From Desulfovibrio sp. (lineage in GTDB: Bacteria; Desulfobacterota; Desulfovibrionia; Desulfovibrionales; Desulfovibrionaceae), in assembly GCA_024683955.1 (NCBI GenBank), contig JAIKXS010000065.1, positions 62,001-126,000 on the forward strand: a stretch of 64,000 nucleotides of DNA, written 5' to 3'. The notes beneath the pieces were generated by a model that had not been told where the DNA came from, did not search any database, and was given only the letters and a program-made list of their open reading frames with translations. Each line of letters opens with the position of its first letter. The stretch's first letter is position 1. Made by a program: the position numbers and the translations under genes. Below are positions 1-11,611 of the stretch, piece after piece.

Positions 1-1843
1 CTTTTATTGTGTCTACACACAAAAAAAGGATACCTCCGTTTATTCTCTATGTAATTGCGTGCCGTGGCGCGGCACTGAGAAAGGGAACGCACTCAGAAAA
101 AATCCTGACGCGGGTCCGAAAACCGAAAGAAGGGAGACTACGCTAATTGGCGTAAGAAGACAATTTCAAATATCAGGTCAATGTCCGGGCAACGGGACGG
201 GTTTCCGCTTCCAGGCAGGCGCAGCAGCCGTTTCCTGCTGAAGGGGATTCATGGCCTGCCACCGGCCAAGATGTTCCATGCAGCATTCATTCATGCAACA
301 TCCAAAACCCATACACTGAAAGAGATATGACGATAGTCTTAGTCGTTATCAGCCAGATAACAATGGCAATACATCCGGATTTGATATAAGCGGATATGCA
401 ACAATAGTACTCTTTTCACACTTCTGATTTTTATCTTTCAAAAAATTTTTACTATTTCTATCTGTTACATTAATCTATTTTTGAAACATTTATGAATGAA
501 GTACAGTTAAAAGTTCCAAACAACATTCTTTTAAATATGCATATACTGATTCAATAACAAAAATTTTACAATATATATTTTACTTCATAAATATATTTTT
601 TATTAAAACGACATCAAAATGACAATAAAAATATATAGAAGAAGATTATGCTACACCTGACAACGTATAAAATCGGCATCGGAAGAATGCCTGCACAAAC
701 TATAATACAGCCAATATATTGAAAAGAGTAAATATTTAAAGAATTATATACACGATATCAACACATTGAAAAAGTATGTGTCCCACAGCGTTTCGGTTAA
801 AAATGGAGCATTGCTTTTCGCACTGACGCGGCACCCGGCCCCGGCAAACATTCAAAAAAACACATCTGCGCCTCTGACAAATCGGGAAGTATCGCGGAAA
901 GCCTAGAGAGACAGCAGCTTCCTTCCAAGATAAGCACTCAGAAGCAATGGGCAAGGGGCAAGCCAGCCTCTTTTTTCCGGATTACCCGGAGGAAAACTTC
1001 TGCTGGATCTGGCGTGCACGGGGAGAATGTCCACCAAACTGAAAAAATGGGAGTCGCTCATCCAAAGCGCATTCCTTCATGTTATGGCGTAAAAAGCTCC
1101 CGTTCTCTCCACCATGCTGCCCCCCGCTGTCCGACCCACGCTCTGATGTCCCGGAGAATGACCGGCGATTCTGTCTCAGCCGAACCAGGAGAGAAGAAGA
1201 GAAGCACTGTATCATTCTTCTTCCGTGCCCGTTCTTTTTTCAAAAACTTTTCAAAATATATACCCTAATTTGGGGCATCGTTTCCGATGACAGATCGGAA
1301 ACACTATTTGGCGAATTTGCACTTCGGCGGCAGCCTGTTTTAAGCACACGGAAAAACGCTTCGATTTTCCGCCCTGCCCTCATATATTAAACACATCTGA
1401 CGGAGTCTTTCCAGCTTGTAATCGTACAAGATCCCAACGTATACTCCCATTCTGCATGTACGTGCTGAACAAACTTCCGACCGGGGGCAGGTCTGCGTTT
1501 CCAGGTGCTTACCTGACGTAAGAATTATGACTCTGGTACCGGAGAGAGACGGAGGAAGGATCCCCTGAAGTCAACGGAAGCCAGGTTTCTGCGATATCAA
1601 TCGGAATTTCCGTCTTGGCTTTTTTTCCGAAAAACCATATGAATAGGGGATATTCAAGATTTTTCCGCTAAAAGCCGGAACTGTACTTTTTTCCCGACAG
1701 TTTCCCGTTAGAAGCGCCTGCAAAAGGTCCGCAGGACCATGCAGCCCCCAAGCCTTTGCTCTTGGGGATGGCAACCATGTCTAACATTGTCCCCTAAACC
1801 TGAAGAGACACGCGCCGGTCCGGGGGAAATGGTGGTATACTGT

Positions 1844-3904
1844 ATGGCAACGCCCAAGAATCCCCTTGAGGACAAGGATCTCACTTCCTATTTTCCGTTT
1901 CTGCGCGAACGTGGTCTCCGCTTTCAGGGGGAACTGGGACGCATCCATGCGAACTGTTCTTCACTCGCTGACTATGCGACAATGCACAAGGAATTCGGGC
2001 TACAAAAAATTCACGAGAACGGAACGTCATTCTGGCGCTGGCGGGAATTCATGCCCGGCGCAAAAACCGTCTGGCTCGCCTCGGAGAAATACCATTTTCA
2101 ACGACACGCAAAACAGCGTTTTTCCGACATGGGCAATGGCGTCTTCGAGCTGACGCTTCCCCTGGACGACTTGCACCACGGCTCCTACGTTGAGCTGCGC
2201 GTTGAACCGAAAGGATATGACGTGTTCAACAGCGAAGGGATTAAGACGAGTCTGAAACGGGTTCCGGCCTTTGCCACATGGGTTGAACAAAACAGGGAGA
2301 TCCCTACTCAGTGGTGCGCCAGGGTACATGATCCGGAAACCCCCTATTCCTTTCGCCACGAAAGGCCGTCTCCGCCCCCTTTTCTTACGATTTATGAAGC
2401 CCATGTCGGTATGGCGCAGGCGGATACAGCGCATCGGGGGGATTCCGTCGGGTCCTACCGGGACTTTGCCGAATTTGTTCTCCCGAGAATCAAAAAAAGC
2501 GGATATACGGCCCTGCAGCTGATGGCCATTCCCGAGCATCCCCTCTACCGCTCCTTCGGCTACCAGGTCAGCAGCTACTTCGCCCCCTGCTCACGTTTCG
2601 GCAGTCCCGAAGATTTTAAGATGCTTGTGGATGAAGCCCACAGGCTCGGCATTCTTGTCATTCTTGACATCACCCACGCTCACGCCTGCTCCAATACTGA
2701 GCAGGGCCTTTTCTCTTACGACGGAACCCCCTATTTCTTCCAGAAAAAGGAAAACCAGTGGGGCACGCCCACCTTTGATTTCTCAAACGAAATGGCAAGG
2801 CGTTTTCTGCTTTCAAATCTGCGATACTGGCTCGAAGACTACATGGTCGACGGATTCCGCTTTGATGCGGTCGGCAATATGCTCTACGAAGATTTCGGCA
2901 GGGACGACAGTTTCTCCCATACGGGGCGCTGTTTCTACGGCAAAGACGGAAAGCCGCGCTGCAACGCCTTCGGGGAACTCTACCTGACGCTTGCCAACCA
3001 CCTTGTCCACGAATTCTGCCCTAACGCCATCACCATCGCCGAAGAATTTTCCGGGATGCCCGGTCTTACCTGCCTTCCCGAGGAGGGCGGCCTTGGTTTT
3101 GACGGCCGTTTCGCCATGGGCATCCCCGATTACTGGGAAAAATTCATCAAAAACCCTCAGGATCTCGGGTCCATGTGGTACGAAATGAACAACCACAGGC
3201 CCTACGACAGGACCATAAGCTACGTGGAATGCCACGATCAGTGCATAAACGGTGACGACGCCATGATCTGGCGTCTCCTTGGCGACGACATGTATACCAC
3301 CATGCTCGTCGGGCATGACAACTGGAATGTTTCGAGAGGTCTCGCTTTCTATAAGCTTATGCGTCTTATAACCCTTGCCACGGCCGACAAAGGGTATCTG
3401 AACTTTATGGGCAACGAATTCGGTCATCCCGAATGGCTCGACGCGGAAACACACGCCCACCGGCAATGGCGCCTTGCCGAGGATCAGCAACTGAAGTACG
3501 CGGGACTCTACAGATGGGATCAATCGCAAATGCAGCTGATCTCACAGTTCACCGCGGATTTCACCACTCCTCCCCTTTTCCGCTTTATCCACGAAGACAA
3601 ACGGATTCTGGCCTTTGAACGTGGTCATCTTCTTTTTGTTTTCAATTTCAACGAGACAGAGGCCTGCTCTTCGCTCTGCTTTGCCGTGACCCCGGGGAAA
3701 TATACCGAACGCCTTTCTTCCGATGACCCACTCTTTGCCGGTCACGGGAATCTAATTGTCGCAAATCCTCCCCTCGAACACTTTACAAAGCCCTGCAACA
3801 ATCCCTGGCTTGGAGATATAACAGTCTACCTTCCGCCAATGACCGCGCTTATTCTCCGTCGGGAAGACGATCCAGAGACAAACTCTGACAGCACCACGGA
3901 ATAA
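1844..3904 (+). CDS. glgB: 1,4-alpha-glucan branching enzyme, GH13 (GBE1-like)
   Basis: ORF with GH13 motifs DGFRFDAVGNMLY, IAEEFSGMPG and YVECHDQ; start chosen at MATPKNPLED within the longer ORF. Confidence 0.85.
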   Translation: MATPKNPLEDKDLTSYFPFLRERGLRFQGELGRIHANCSSLADYATMHKEFGLQKIHENGTSFWRWREFMPGAKTVWLASEKYHFQRHAKQRFSDMGNGVFELTLPLDDLHHGSYVELRVEPKGYDVFNSEGIKTSLKRVPAFATWVEQNREIPTQWCARVHDPETPYSFRHERPSPPPFLTIYEAHVGMAQADTAHRGDSVGSYRDFAEFVLPRIKKSGYTALQLMAIPEHPLYRSFGYQVSSYFAPCSRFGSPEDFKMLVDEAHRLGILVILDITHAHACSNTEQGLFSYDGTPYFFQKKENQWGTPTFDFSNEMARRFLLSNLRYWLEDYMVDGFRFDAVGNMLYEDFGRDDSFSHTGRCFYGKDGKPRCNAFGELYLTLANHLVHEFCPNAITIAEEFSGMPGLTCLPEEGGLGFDGRFAMGIPDYWEKFIKNPQDLGSMWYEMNNHRPYDRTISYVECHDQCINGDDAMIWRLLGDDMYTTMLVGHDNWNVSRGLAFYKLMRLITLATADKGYLNFMGNEFGHPEWLDAETHAHRQWRLAEDQQLKYAGLYRWDQSQMQLISQFTADFTTPPLFRFIHEDKRILAFERGHLLFVFNFNETEACSSLCFAVTPGKYTERLSSDDPLFAGHGNLIVANPPLEHFTKPCNNPWLGDITVYLPPMTALILRREDDPETNSDSTTE

Positions 3905-4059
3905 GGACATTCTTGCCCAGACTCTGACACTGGGCGTAATACGCCACTATCTTACGCTCTCGTCCAACATTAGGTTGAAAAAAAATCACGATGCATATCA
4001 TGTAACGGATTGCAGCATTTATGTGTTGTTGTAAAGATGCAAGGTTTGATTTCTCTTAC

Positions 4060-4118
4060 ACAAACAAAAAGGGAATGTACTAGGTCATGAACAGCATGGC
4101 GTTCACCTATACATTCCC
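4060..4118 (-). terminator. Imperfect hairpin followed by T-rich tract on the minus strand, downstream of xthA
   Basis: GGGAATGTA...TACATTCCC arms (4071-4118) with nested pairing; minus strand continues TTTTTGTTTG. Confidence 0.5.
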
Positions 4119-4280
4119 AACATGTCTCAAAAGCGATATGCACCGGTTTTGAGCAGACCTTGGTAAAGAAATTTCAGGTAACGTGCGCTTTATATTCTCA
4201 CCCTGAAGGCCGGGTTTTACGGCACGGTTGATAAAGACCGACGATATCCATGCGTTTTTGGGGGAATCCGTTTTGGGATG

Positions 4281-5087
4281 TCACAGGTTTAGTTCCAGTC
4301 CAACCGGACAATGATCAGAACCAAAGACCTGATTTTCAATCCACGCGTCCCTTACTGAGGGAACGAGTTCTTCAGACACAAAAAAATAATCGATACGCCA
4401 ACCGATATTTTTCGCCCGTGCCCGAGTCTTATACGACCACCATGTATACGCCCCCTCCGTTTCACCGTGTATCAGACGGAAGGTATCCACATACCCGGCC
4501 TGCGTAAAACGATCCAAAAAAGCACGCTCTTCAGGTAAAAAACCCGTATTTTTTTCGTTTTGCTTCGGCCGTGCAAGGTCAATGGCTTTATGGGCTATGT
4601 TAAAGTCACCGCACACAACGATGGGTTTTGATGCACGCAGACGTTCAGCGAGAGCCAGAAAAGCTTCAAAAAATGCCATTTTATAAGGAACACGCAAAAA
4701 ACGTCCCGTGGGTTTGCCATCTTCCCCCAGCTCTTCAGCTCCTCCGTTCGGAAAATATCCGTTAAAAAAATGAAAATCGGGAAACTCAAGATGCAAAAGA
4801 CGCCCCTCTCCCCTCAGTTCATCCTCCGGCAATTCCTTTCCGATCTGAAGAGCGGGGGAGCGGCTGTATACGGCAACGCCTGAGTAGCCTTTTTTTACGA
4901 TACTTGAGCAGAATGACGCATTCCAGCCTGCCGGAGAACGAAGGGAATCAACAAGCTGTTCTTCACTAGCCTTGGTTTCCTGTAACGCAACTACATCAGC
5001 GTTTGTCTCAGCAAACCATTTCCACTCCGGCTTTGCTGAAAGAGCGCGAAGACCATTAACATTCCATGAAACAAGACGCAGAGACAT
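4281..5087 (-). CDS. xthA: Exodeoxyribonuclease III
   Basis: MSLRLVSWNVNGLRA, LQETKA, VCGDFNIAH, GSDHCPVGLEL motifs. Confidence 0.93.
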   Translation of the reverse strand: MSLRLVSWNVNGLRALSAKPEWKWFAETNADVVALQETKASEEQLVDSLRSPAGWNASFCSSIVKKGYSGVAVYSRSPALQIGKELPEDELRGEGRLLHLEFPDFHFFNGYFPNGGAEELGEDGKPTGRFLRVPYKMAFFEAFLALAERLRASKPIVVCGDFNIAHKAIDLARPKQNEKNTGFLPEERAFLDRFTQAGYVDTFRLIHGETEGAYTWWSYKTRARAKNIGWRIDYFFVSEELVPSVRDAWIENQVFGSDHCPVGLELNL

Positions 5088-5895
5088 ATATCTTTCTCCT
5101 TATTCATTCTCTGTCCCTTCATAACAAGGCCAAACAGAAAAGAAAATATAAAAGGAAATATTTTACAGTACCATCATGGATACTACGTCACTCTAAGGAA
5201 AGGGATCTCTGTTTCACGGGCATTCTGCCTTAAAAAACATCCACCTAACCCTTTAAGGAATCAGCTTTGAACAAAAGTAGCGTTTCACCCAAAAAATGTA
5301 AATTTTTTGCTTGCCCTTGTTTTCAAGAAAGCGTATTTGCTCAAAAAACGTATACGCGCAATTTGCGTCATTGATTTTTTCTCTTCTCGGACCCAGTCTG
5401 AATAATCGTTCTTCCCTCCTTATGCTGCCTAGAACGTGTCGTTCTAAACCACGATTCTTACTTACCACCTGCGAAGACCCGCTGTCCAAGGGCTATGGGC
5501 TGGTTTTTTCATAGTCAGGCATATATCAGGTGGCCATGCGGGAATTCCGTCTTTTTTTCTAAAGATTCGTACGCATAAGAAAACACACCGGTCCTATAGG
5601 GATTCGCCTGCATGCCCATCGTCCTGGGGACGGAAAGGAACTGCCCAGGCACCCTCGAGGGAACACACAAAAAAACCGAGCCGATGCACACACTGCTGCC
5701 GCACGGTGCTGCAGGACAGGCCCTCAGAAGCATGTCCGAAGGTTACGTTTTGTCCGGGAACCGCTGGAAATCAACACTGCGGCCCCGTTCTTCACCATTA
5801 TGGAACGATTTCTTGTCTTGTGTCGGGAAAAAGCGTGCCTGCGCTCCTTTTGCCCCTGGACATCGTAGTATTTCTAACCCGTACCCTACTTTTCT

Positions 5896-7191
5896 ATGCG
5901 CAAAAAAAAGCAAACACCACCGACCCTCTCTCCGGAAACCCCGCTCAATCTCTCCGACCTTAAAACCTCCTCCATGCAGGAGCTCATGATCCTTGCGGAG
6001 CAATACGCGGTCGAAAACGCCAGTTCCATGCGCAAGCAGGAACTTATTTTCGCCCTGCTCTCCGGGGCTTCGGAACAAGGAGCCATCTATGGCGAAGGCG
6101 TTCTGGAAATCCTTCCCGACGGCTTCGGATTTCTGCGCTCCCCCCTCAGCAGCTACATGCCGGGGCCGGACGACATCTATGTCTCCCCTTCACAGATACG
6201 CCGTTTTGCCCTGCGCAAGGGTGATGTTGTCTCGGGACAGATTCGACAGCCAAAGGAGGGGGAACGCTATTTTGCGCTGCTTAAGGTAACGCAAATTGGC
6301 TACGATCAGCCGGAACACGCCAAGAACCTTGTGCTCTTCGACAACCTGACTCCCATCTACCCGGACCGACAGCTTGTCATGGAGACAGGGGATAAAAATT
6401 ATTCAAACCGTGTCATTGACCTCATGTCCCCCATTGGCTGCGGTCAACGCGGCCTCATCGTAGCGCCCCCCCGGACGGGTAAAACGGTTCTCCTCCAGTC
6501 CCTTGCCAATGCCATATCCGATAACAACCCTGATATCTATCTCATTATACTTCTGATTGACGAACGGCCTGAAGAAGTGACAGATATGGAGCGTACGGTC
6601 AAAAAAGCTGAGGTGATCAGCTCAACCTTTGATGAGCCACCGCAGCGGCATGTACAGGTCTGTGAGATGGTGCTCGAAAAAGCAAAACGCCTCGTTGAAC
6701 GAAAAAAGGACGTCGTGATCTTGCTTGATTCCATCACCCGCCTCGGCCGAGCTTTCAACGCCGTGACTCCTTCATCGGGACGAGTCCTTTCGGGTGGCCT
6801 CGACGCCAACGCCCTGCAGCGTCCCAAACGCTTTTTTGGTGCTGCAAGAAACATCGAGGAAGGCGGCAGCCTGACCATCATTGCCACGGCACTTATCGAT
6901 ACCGGATCGCGTATGGACGAGGTGATCTTTGAAGAATTCAAGGGCACTGGCAATATGGAAATCTTTCTTGATCGCCATCTTGCCGAAAAGCGCGTTTTTC
7001 CTGCGATTGATATCAATAAGACCGGAACCAGGAAGGAAGACCTTCTTCTTGATGAAGACACGCTCAACCGCGTCTGGATTCTGAGAAAGGTCCTTGCTCC
7101 GATGTCGAGCATTGACAGTATGGAATTTTTGCTCGATAAAATGCGCGGAACAAAAAGCAATAAAGACTTTTTAAACGCCATGGGCAAATAG
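5896..7191 (+). CDS. rho: Transcription termination factor Rho
   Basis: [13 protein letters not shown] Walker [26 protein letters not shown]. Confidence 0.97.
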   Translation: MRKKKQTPPTLSPETPLNLSDLKTSSMQELMILAEQYAVENASSMRKQELIFALLSGASEQGAIYGEGVLEILPDGFGFLRSPLSSYMPGPDDIYVSPSQIRRFALRKGDVVSGQIRQPKEGERYFALLKVTQIGYDQPEHAKNLVLFDNLTPIYPDRQLVMETGDKNYSNRVIDLMSPIGCGQRGLIVAPPRTGKTVLLQSLANAISDNNPDIYLIILLIDERPEEVTDMERTVKKAEVISSTFDEPPQRHVQVCEMVLEKAKRLVERKKDVVILLDSITRLGRAFNAVTPSSGRVLSGGLDANALQRPKRFFGAARNIEEGGSLTIIATALIDTGSRMDEVIFEEFKGTGNMEIFLDRHLAEKRVFPAIDINKTGTRKEDLLLDEDTLNRVWILRKVLAPMSSIDSMEFLLDKMRGTKSNKDFLNAMGK

Positions 7192-7243
7192 TCTCGCACG
7201 TTCTTCATTCCTGAGTATGAAAATACGGTCATCGACCGCGTAA

Positions 7244-7275
7244 AAACGGGACATATGTACGTTCCCGTTTATTTT
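7244..7275 (+). terminator. Putative intrinsic terminator between rho and gdhA
   Basis: AAACGGGA (7244-7251) / TCCCGTTT (7263-7270) followed by ATTTT. Confidence 0.5.
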
Positions 7276-7297
7276 CTGCCTAAACCAAGGAGTCTCT

Positions 7298-8653
7298 ATG
7301 GGATCCTATGCCGAAAAAGTAATGGAAGATCTGAAAGCCCGCTATTCCTACCAACCTGAATTTCTGCAGGCTGTACAGGAAGTGCTGCAAAGTTTGCAAC
7401 CAATCCTTGATACTTGCAAAAAGTACGAGGAATATAAAATTGTTGATCGGATTGTCGAACCCGAACGCACCATATCGTTCCGCGTCGAATGGGTGGATGA
7501 CAAAGGACAAATCCAGGTCAACCGCGGCTACCGAATCCAATTCAACTCTGCCATCGGTCCCTACAAGGGTGGATTGCGTCTCCACCCAAGCGTCAATATG
7601 AGCATTCTGAAGTTCCTTGGTTTTGAACAGATCTTCAAAAATTCCCTCACAAGCCTTCCCATCGGTGGCGCAAAAGGCGGTTCGGACTTTGACCCCAAGG
7701 GCAAGTCCGACAACGAGGTGATGCGCTTCTGCCAGGCATTCATGAATGAACTCTTCCGTCATATCGGGGCAACCATCGACGTGCCCGCCGGAGATATCGG
7801 TACGGGTGGCCGTGAAATCGGCTTTCTCTACGGCCAGTTCAAGAAGCTGACCCGCAGCTACGAAGGTGTCCTCACCGGCAAGAACCTTCTCTTTGGCGGC
7901 TCACTCGCCCGTACGGAAGCCACCGGCTACGGTGCCGTCTACTTTGCCGAAAGCATGCTTGCAGATCGCAAGGAATCCCTAGAAGGCAAGGTCTGCACGG
8001 TATCCGGTGCCGGCAACGTTGCAACCTACTGCTGCGAAAAACTCCATGCCGTCGGCGCAAAGCCCGTTACGGTCACTGATTCGCGCGGCATGATCTATGA
8101 TCCTGCCGGCATTAACGTAAGCATTCTGAAACAGGTCAAGGAAGTGGAGCGTGCGTCTCTGACCCGCTATAAGGAACTTGTTCCCTCCGCTGAATACACG
8201 GCCGTAAAGGACTATCCTGACGGTATGCACAAGGTATGGACGGTTCCGTGCTATGCCGCCTTCCCCTGCGCAACGCAGAACGAACTGAACGCAAAGGACG
8301 CCGAAGTCCTTCTGAAGAACGGCTGCAAATGCGTGACAGAAGGTGCCAACATGCCTTCAACCCTTGACGCGGTACACGCTTTTGTTAAGGCAAAAATCGC
8401 GTATGGTCCTGCAAAAGCGGCCAATGCCGGCGGAGTGGCAACAAGTCAGCTTGAAATGGAACAGAATGCCGGTATGCAGAGCTGGACCTTTGACGAAGTG
8501 GACGGAAAGCTCAAGAAAATCATGCAGAATATCTTCAAAAACGCCTCATCTACTGCCGAAGAATTCGGTCAGAAAGGAAACCTGGTGGCAGGCGCCAATA
8601 TTGCCGGCTTCAGAAAAGTCGCCGACGCTATGATCGCCCAGGGCGTTTGCTAA
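7298..8653 (+). CDS. gdhA: NADP-specific glutamate dehydrogenase
   Basis: GPYKGGLRLHPSVN, GGAKGGSDFDPKGKSDNEVMRFCQ. Confidence 0.95.
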   Translation: MGSYAEKVMEDLKARYSYQPEFLQAVQEVLQSLQPILDTCKKYEEYKIVDRIVEPERTISFRVEWVDDKGQIQVNRGYRIQFNSAIGPYKGGLRLHPSVNMSILKFLGFEQIFKNSLTSLPIGGAKGGSDFDPKGKSDNEVMRFCQAFMNELFRHIGATIDVPAGDIGTGGREIGFLYGQFKKLTRSYEGVLTGKNLLFGGSLARTEATGYGAVYFAESMLADRKESLEGKVCTVSGAGNVATYCCEKLHAVGAKPVTVTDSRGMIYDPAGINVSILKQVKEVERASLTRYKELVPSAEYTAVKDYPDGMHKVWTVPCYAAFPCATQNELNAKDAEVLLKNGCKCVTEGANMPSTLDAVHAFVKAKIAYGPAKAANAGGVATSQLEMEQNAGMQSWTFDEVDGKLKKIMQNIFKNASSTAEEFGQKGNLVAGANIAGFRKVADAMIAQGVC

Positions 8654-8670
8654 TTCTCTTCTCGTCATGA

Positions 8671-8705
8671 AAAAAATGGCCGCACGCTGTTGCGGCCATT
8701 TTTTA
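8671..8705 (+). terminator. Intrinsic terminator after gdhA
   Basis: AAAAATGGCCGCA cgctgt TGCGGCCATTTTT. Confidence 0.85.
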
Positions 8706-9148
8706 TACTTTTTTTAGCGCTGTATCACGGTCAAAAAAACTATAGAGAAAGCATCTTACGCTATTCACGCTTGAAATTTCTGTAAAGAATAATAATGGTA
8801 ACATTTTAGAGCAATCAGAAAAATTGAGTTAAACGATAAAAAAACAAAGAAATTATCAGAAATAAAAATAAATTGTCCATTGTAACTTCGTTTGTTACAT
8901 GGTTTTGATTTTTCAGACTATCTGGCATGGCACACATGCCCCTCATACTTTCACCTATAGCAACACGCATCACGTCGACCTCTCGTTTTTCATGAGCACC
9001 CGGACCCGGCTGCAAGCGCCAGACACATCCGTCTATCTTTAACGAATAGTTACCGAAGTGCAGATATTACGCCAAAACAGATTCCCCATGCCATTTCTTG
9101 CCTGATAAGCTCTTTCCCCATATACTTTTTTGCTCTATCACATAAATC

Positions 9149-9186
9149 AAGGAGGGGGCAGGCAACGCCTGCCACAAATATCCATG
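9149..9186 (+). promoter_or_regulatory. Translation initiation region with a hairpin between SD and ATG of the KefB-like gene
   Basis: AAGGAGGG (9149-9156), perfect GGCAGGC-aac-GCCTGCC (9157-9173), ATG at 9184. Confidence 0.5.
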
Positions 9187-11181
9187 CAAGGTCTTCTCTC
9201 AGACGTTGTTCTGCTTTTTCTTCTCTCTATTGTTGTAACCCTGATCTGCAACAAGCTCCGCTTATCCGTTACGGTTGGATTTCTCCTCACCGGTGTTCTT
9301 TTTGGACCCTACGCACTCGGCGTGGTCTCCGACGTTGAAGCTATTGAAAAAATAGCAGACATAGGCGTTGCCATACTGCTTTTCACCATCGGCATGGAAC
9401 TCTCCGGTGATGCATTGAACCGGCTCAAGCGACCGGTCTTTCTCGGCGGGACGCTGCAAATTGGTCTGACCATTCTCGTTGTTACCTGTATGCTTATCTT
9501 TTTTTCCGGAAGAAGTTGGCAGAAAGGGGTGTTCTGGGGCTGTCTTGTAGCACTTTCCTCCTCGGCCATAGTCTTGCAGATTCTACAAAGCAAGGGCATG
9601 GCAAGCACGCCGCAGGGTCGTCTCGCTCTTGCCATTCTTGTTTTTCAGGACATCATGGTCGCTCCGATGCTCCTGGCGGTCCCGTTCCTCTCAGGAAATT
9701 TTTCCCTAACTCCCATGGAGGCCCTCCTCTCCCTTGGAAAAGTTGCCGGTATTCTGGGCGCCGTGCTCTTCATTGCCCACATCGGCCTTGAAAAGCTCAT
9801 GGAAGTGGTCATGAGAACGCGCACACGCGAAATTCTCCTTGCAACGACCATCGGCCTCTGCATGGGCATGGCCATGCTGACGGAATGGCTGGGCCTCTCT
9901 CTTTCCCTCGGAGCCTTTCTTGCCGGCCTGCTCCTGGCACGTTCCCCATACAGCATGAGCGTTATTTCTGGTATTCTTCCCTACCGGGACATCTTCATGA
10001 GCCTCTTTTTTATCTCGGTCGGCATGATGCTCAACCTTTCGTTCTGCGTGGCCAACATAGGCGAAGTGCTTGTCTGGACAGCATTCTTTATTCTCTTCAA
10101 AACGGTGGTCACTCTGCCGTCCGTCATTATACAGGGCTATCCGCTCAACATCGCGATACTTGTCTCCCTCAGCCTCGCCCAGGTCGGGGAATTCGCCTTT
10201 GTACTTGCAAAACAGGGAGTCAGCGCCGAACTTTTCTCCGAAAATGCCTATCAGTTTTTTCTCGCAATCAGCGTCATATCCATGATTCTTACCCCTGGTC
10301 TCATTAATATTTCTCCGACCCTCGCTTCCTGGATCCAAAAACGCTTTGGCAAAGATCAGGAAGAAAAAAATGAGACAGCCCCCCAAAAACAGAGCCACCT
10401 CGAAGACCACCTCATCATCGTCGGATTCGGCGTTTCCGGGAAACATCTTGCCTTTGTGGCGAAAAAGTCCTCCATTCCCTACGTCATCCTTGAAATGAAC
10501 CCAGAGACCGTCCATAAAAACAAGGCAACAGAGCCGATTATGCACGGTGACGCATCACAACCCATTGTTCTGGAACACCTCGGCATTGAAAAGGCCCGGA
10601 CCATGGCCATCGTGATCTCGGACCCTGCAGCCGTCCGGGCCATTACAACGGAAGCACGCCGCATGAATCCCAATGTCTACATTGTCGCTAGAACGCGATT
10701 TGTAACAGAAATCGCGCCTCTTCGCCGTCTCGGAGCCAATGCGGTCATTTCGGAAGAATTTGAATCCTCCATCGAAGTCTTTAACACCGTCCTCTCCCAG
10801 TATCTTGTCCCCCGCGAGGACATTGACGCCTTTGCACAGGAAATCCGTCAGAAAAATTACCGCATGATCAGACGCATGAGCTACACCTCGTCGGAAAAAT
10901 TTGATGTGATCATGAAGGACATCCCCGATCTCTCCGTGCAGGCGGTCCGCGTTTCAAAGGATTCACCTCTCTGTGGCGTGGAACTCGCAAAAAGTGATCT
11001 CAGACCCAAATACGGCATCACAGTGGTCGGCATGATGCGCGGCAAGACCGTTATGGCACCGATAGACCCGGCCTGCGTGTTCCAGGAGAACGATATCGTC
11101 TATATCTTTGCCAACACAAACAAACTCTACCATGCCTCGCAGCTCTTCTCAGGAACACTAAAACATCAGAGGGCAAGCTGA
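9184..11181 (+). CDS. Monovalent cation:proton antiporter-2 (KefB/CPA2) with RCK (TrkA-N/TrkA-C) domains
   Basis: Polytopic N-terminus, IVGFGVSGKHLA TrkA-N motif, TrkA-C tail; the track start (TTG 9130) lies upstream of the SD. Confidence 0.9.
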   Translation: MQGLLSDVVLLFLLSIVVTLICNKLRLSVTVGFLLTGVLFGPYALGVVSDVEAIEKIADIGVAILLFTIGMELSGDALNRLKRPVFLGGTLQIGLTILVVTCMLIFFSGRSWQKGVFWGCLVALSSSAIVLQILQSKGMASTPQGRLALAILVFQDIMVAPMLLAVPFLSGNFSLTPMEALLSLGKVAGILGAVLFIAHIGLEKLMEVVMRTRTREILLATTIGLCMGMAMLTEWLGLSLSLGAFLAGLLLARSPYSMSVISGILPYRDIFMSLFFISVGMMLNLSFCVANIGEVLVWTAFFILFKTVVTLPSVIIQGYPLNIAILVSLSLAQVGEFAFVLAKQGVSAELFSENAYQFFLAISVISMILTPGLINISPTLASWIQKRFGKDQEEKNETAPQKQSHLEDHLIIVGFGVSGKHLAFVAKKSSIPYVILEMNPETVHKNKATEPIMHGDASQPIVLEHLGIEKARTMAIVISDPAAVRAITTEARRMNPNVYIVARTRFVTEIAPLRRLGANAVISEEFESSIEVFNTVLSQYLVPREDIDAFAQEIRQKNYRMIRRMSYTSSEKFDVIMKDIPDLSVQAVRVSKDSPLCGVELAKSDLRPKYGITVVGMMRGKTVMAPIDPACVFQENDIVYIFANTNKLYHASQLFSGTLKHQRAS

Positions 11182-11208
11182 GTCACCTTGTTAGTCGGCC
11201 ACGACACG

Positions 11209-11611
11209 TTACAAATACACGGTGCCCCCGTTGTTTTCGACCATGCGGATACGTTCCCGGATTTTCTTCCGCTTGTCATTCAAACCGCTACCAACTTCCT
11301 TCAGAATAACCGGATTGATTAAGTTGTCACAATGCTCCATAAGGAACAACGTCTTAAGGCCTAAATCTCCTTTTTTTTCTGCTCATTGGAAGAAACTCGT
11401 GCATAGAGTACATCATGTTTAGTCATTTCCTCATCATTAACGAGCATATCAATGAATCAAGGGGATTCAGCATATCCTCATTTTTAACAATTCTTCGTCC
11501 TGTTTCAGTCCTTTTTATGGAAAGTTTGTCTATTTTATCATATCTTCTAATAGTATAATATGACACATTCAGTATCTTCATTACTTCTTCCGACTTTTTT
11601 GCAGGTTTCGT
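11209..11611 (-). pseudogene. Degraded IS607-family serine recombinase (TnpA) fragment
   Basis: Three minus-strand frames give KPAKKSEEVMKILNVSYYTIRRYDKIDKLSIKRTETGRRIVKNEDM, then DVLYARVSSNEQKK, then KGDLGLKTLFLMEHCDNLINPVILKEVGSGLNDKRKKIRERIRM: MerR-like HTH plus serine recombinase YARVSS and EVGSGLND motifs, broken by frameshifts. Confidence 0.8.

Noticed and set aside
1-1738. Several small ORFs in the left-end region (e.g. 59..241, 736..954, 1014..1268)
   Set aside because: Overlapping frames on both strands, no recognisable motifs, strongly AT-rich in part; no basis to call a gene
2813-3529. 238-aa minus-strand ORF inside the branching enzyme gene
   Set aside because: Antisense shadow of a clear GH13 coding sequence; no motifs
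9706-10545. 279-aa minus-strand ORF inside the KefB-like gene
   Set aside because: Antisense shadow ORF of low-complexity charged composition
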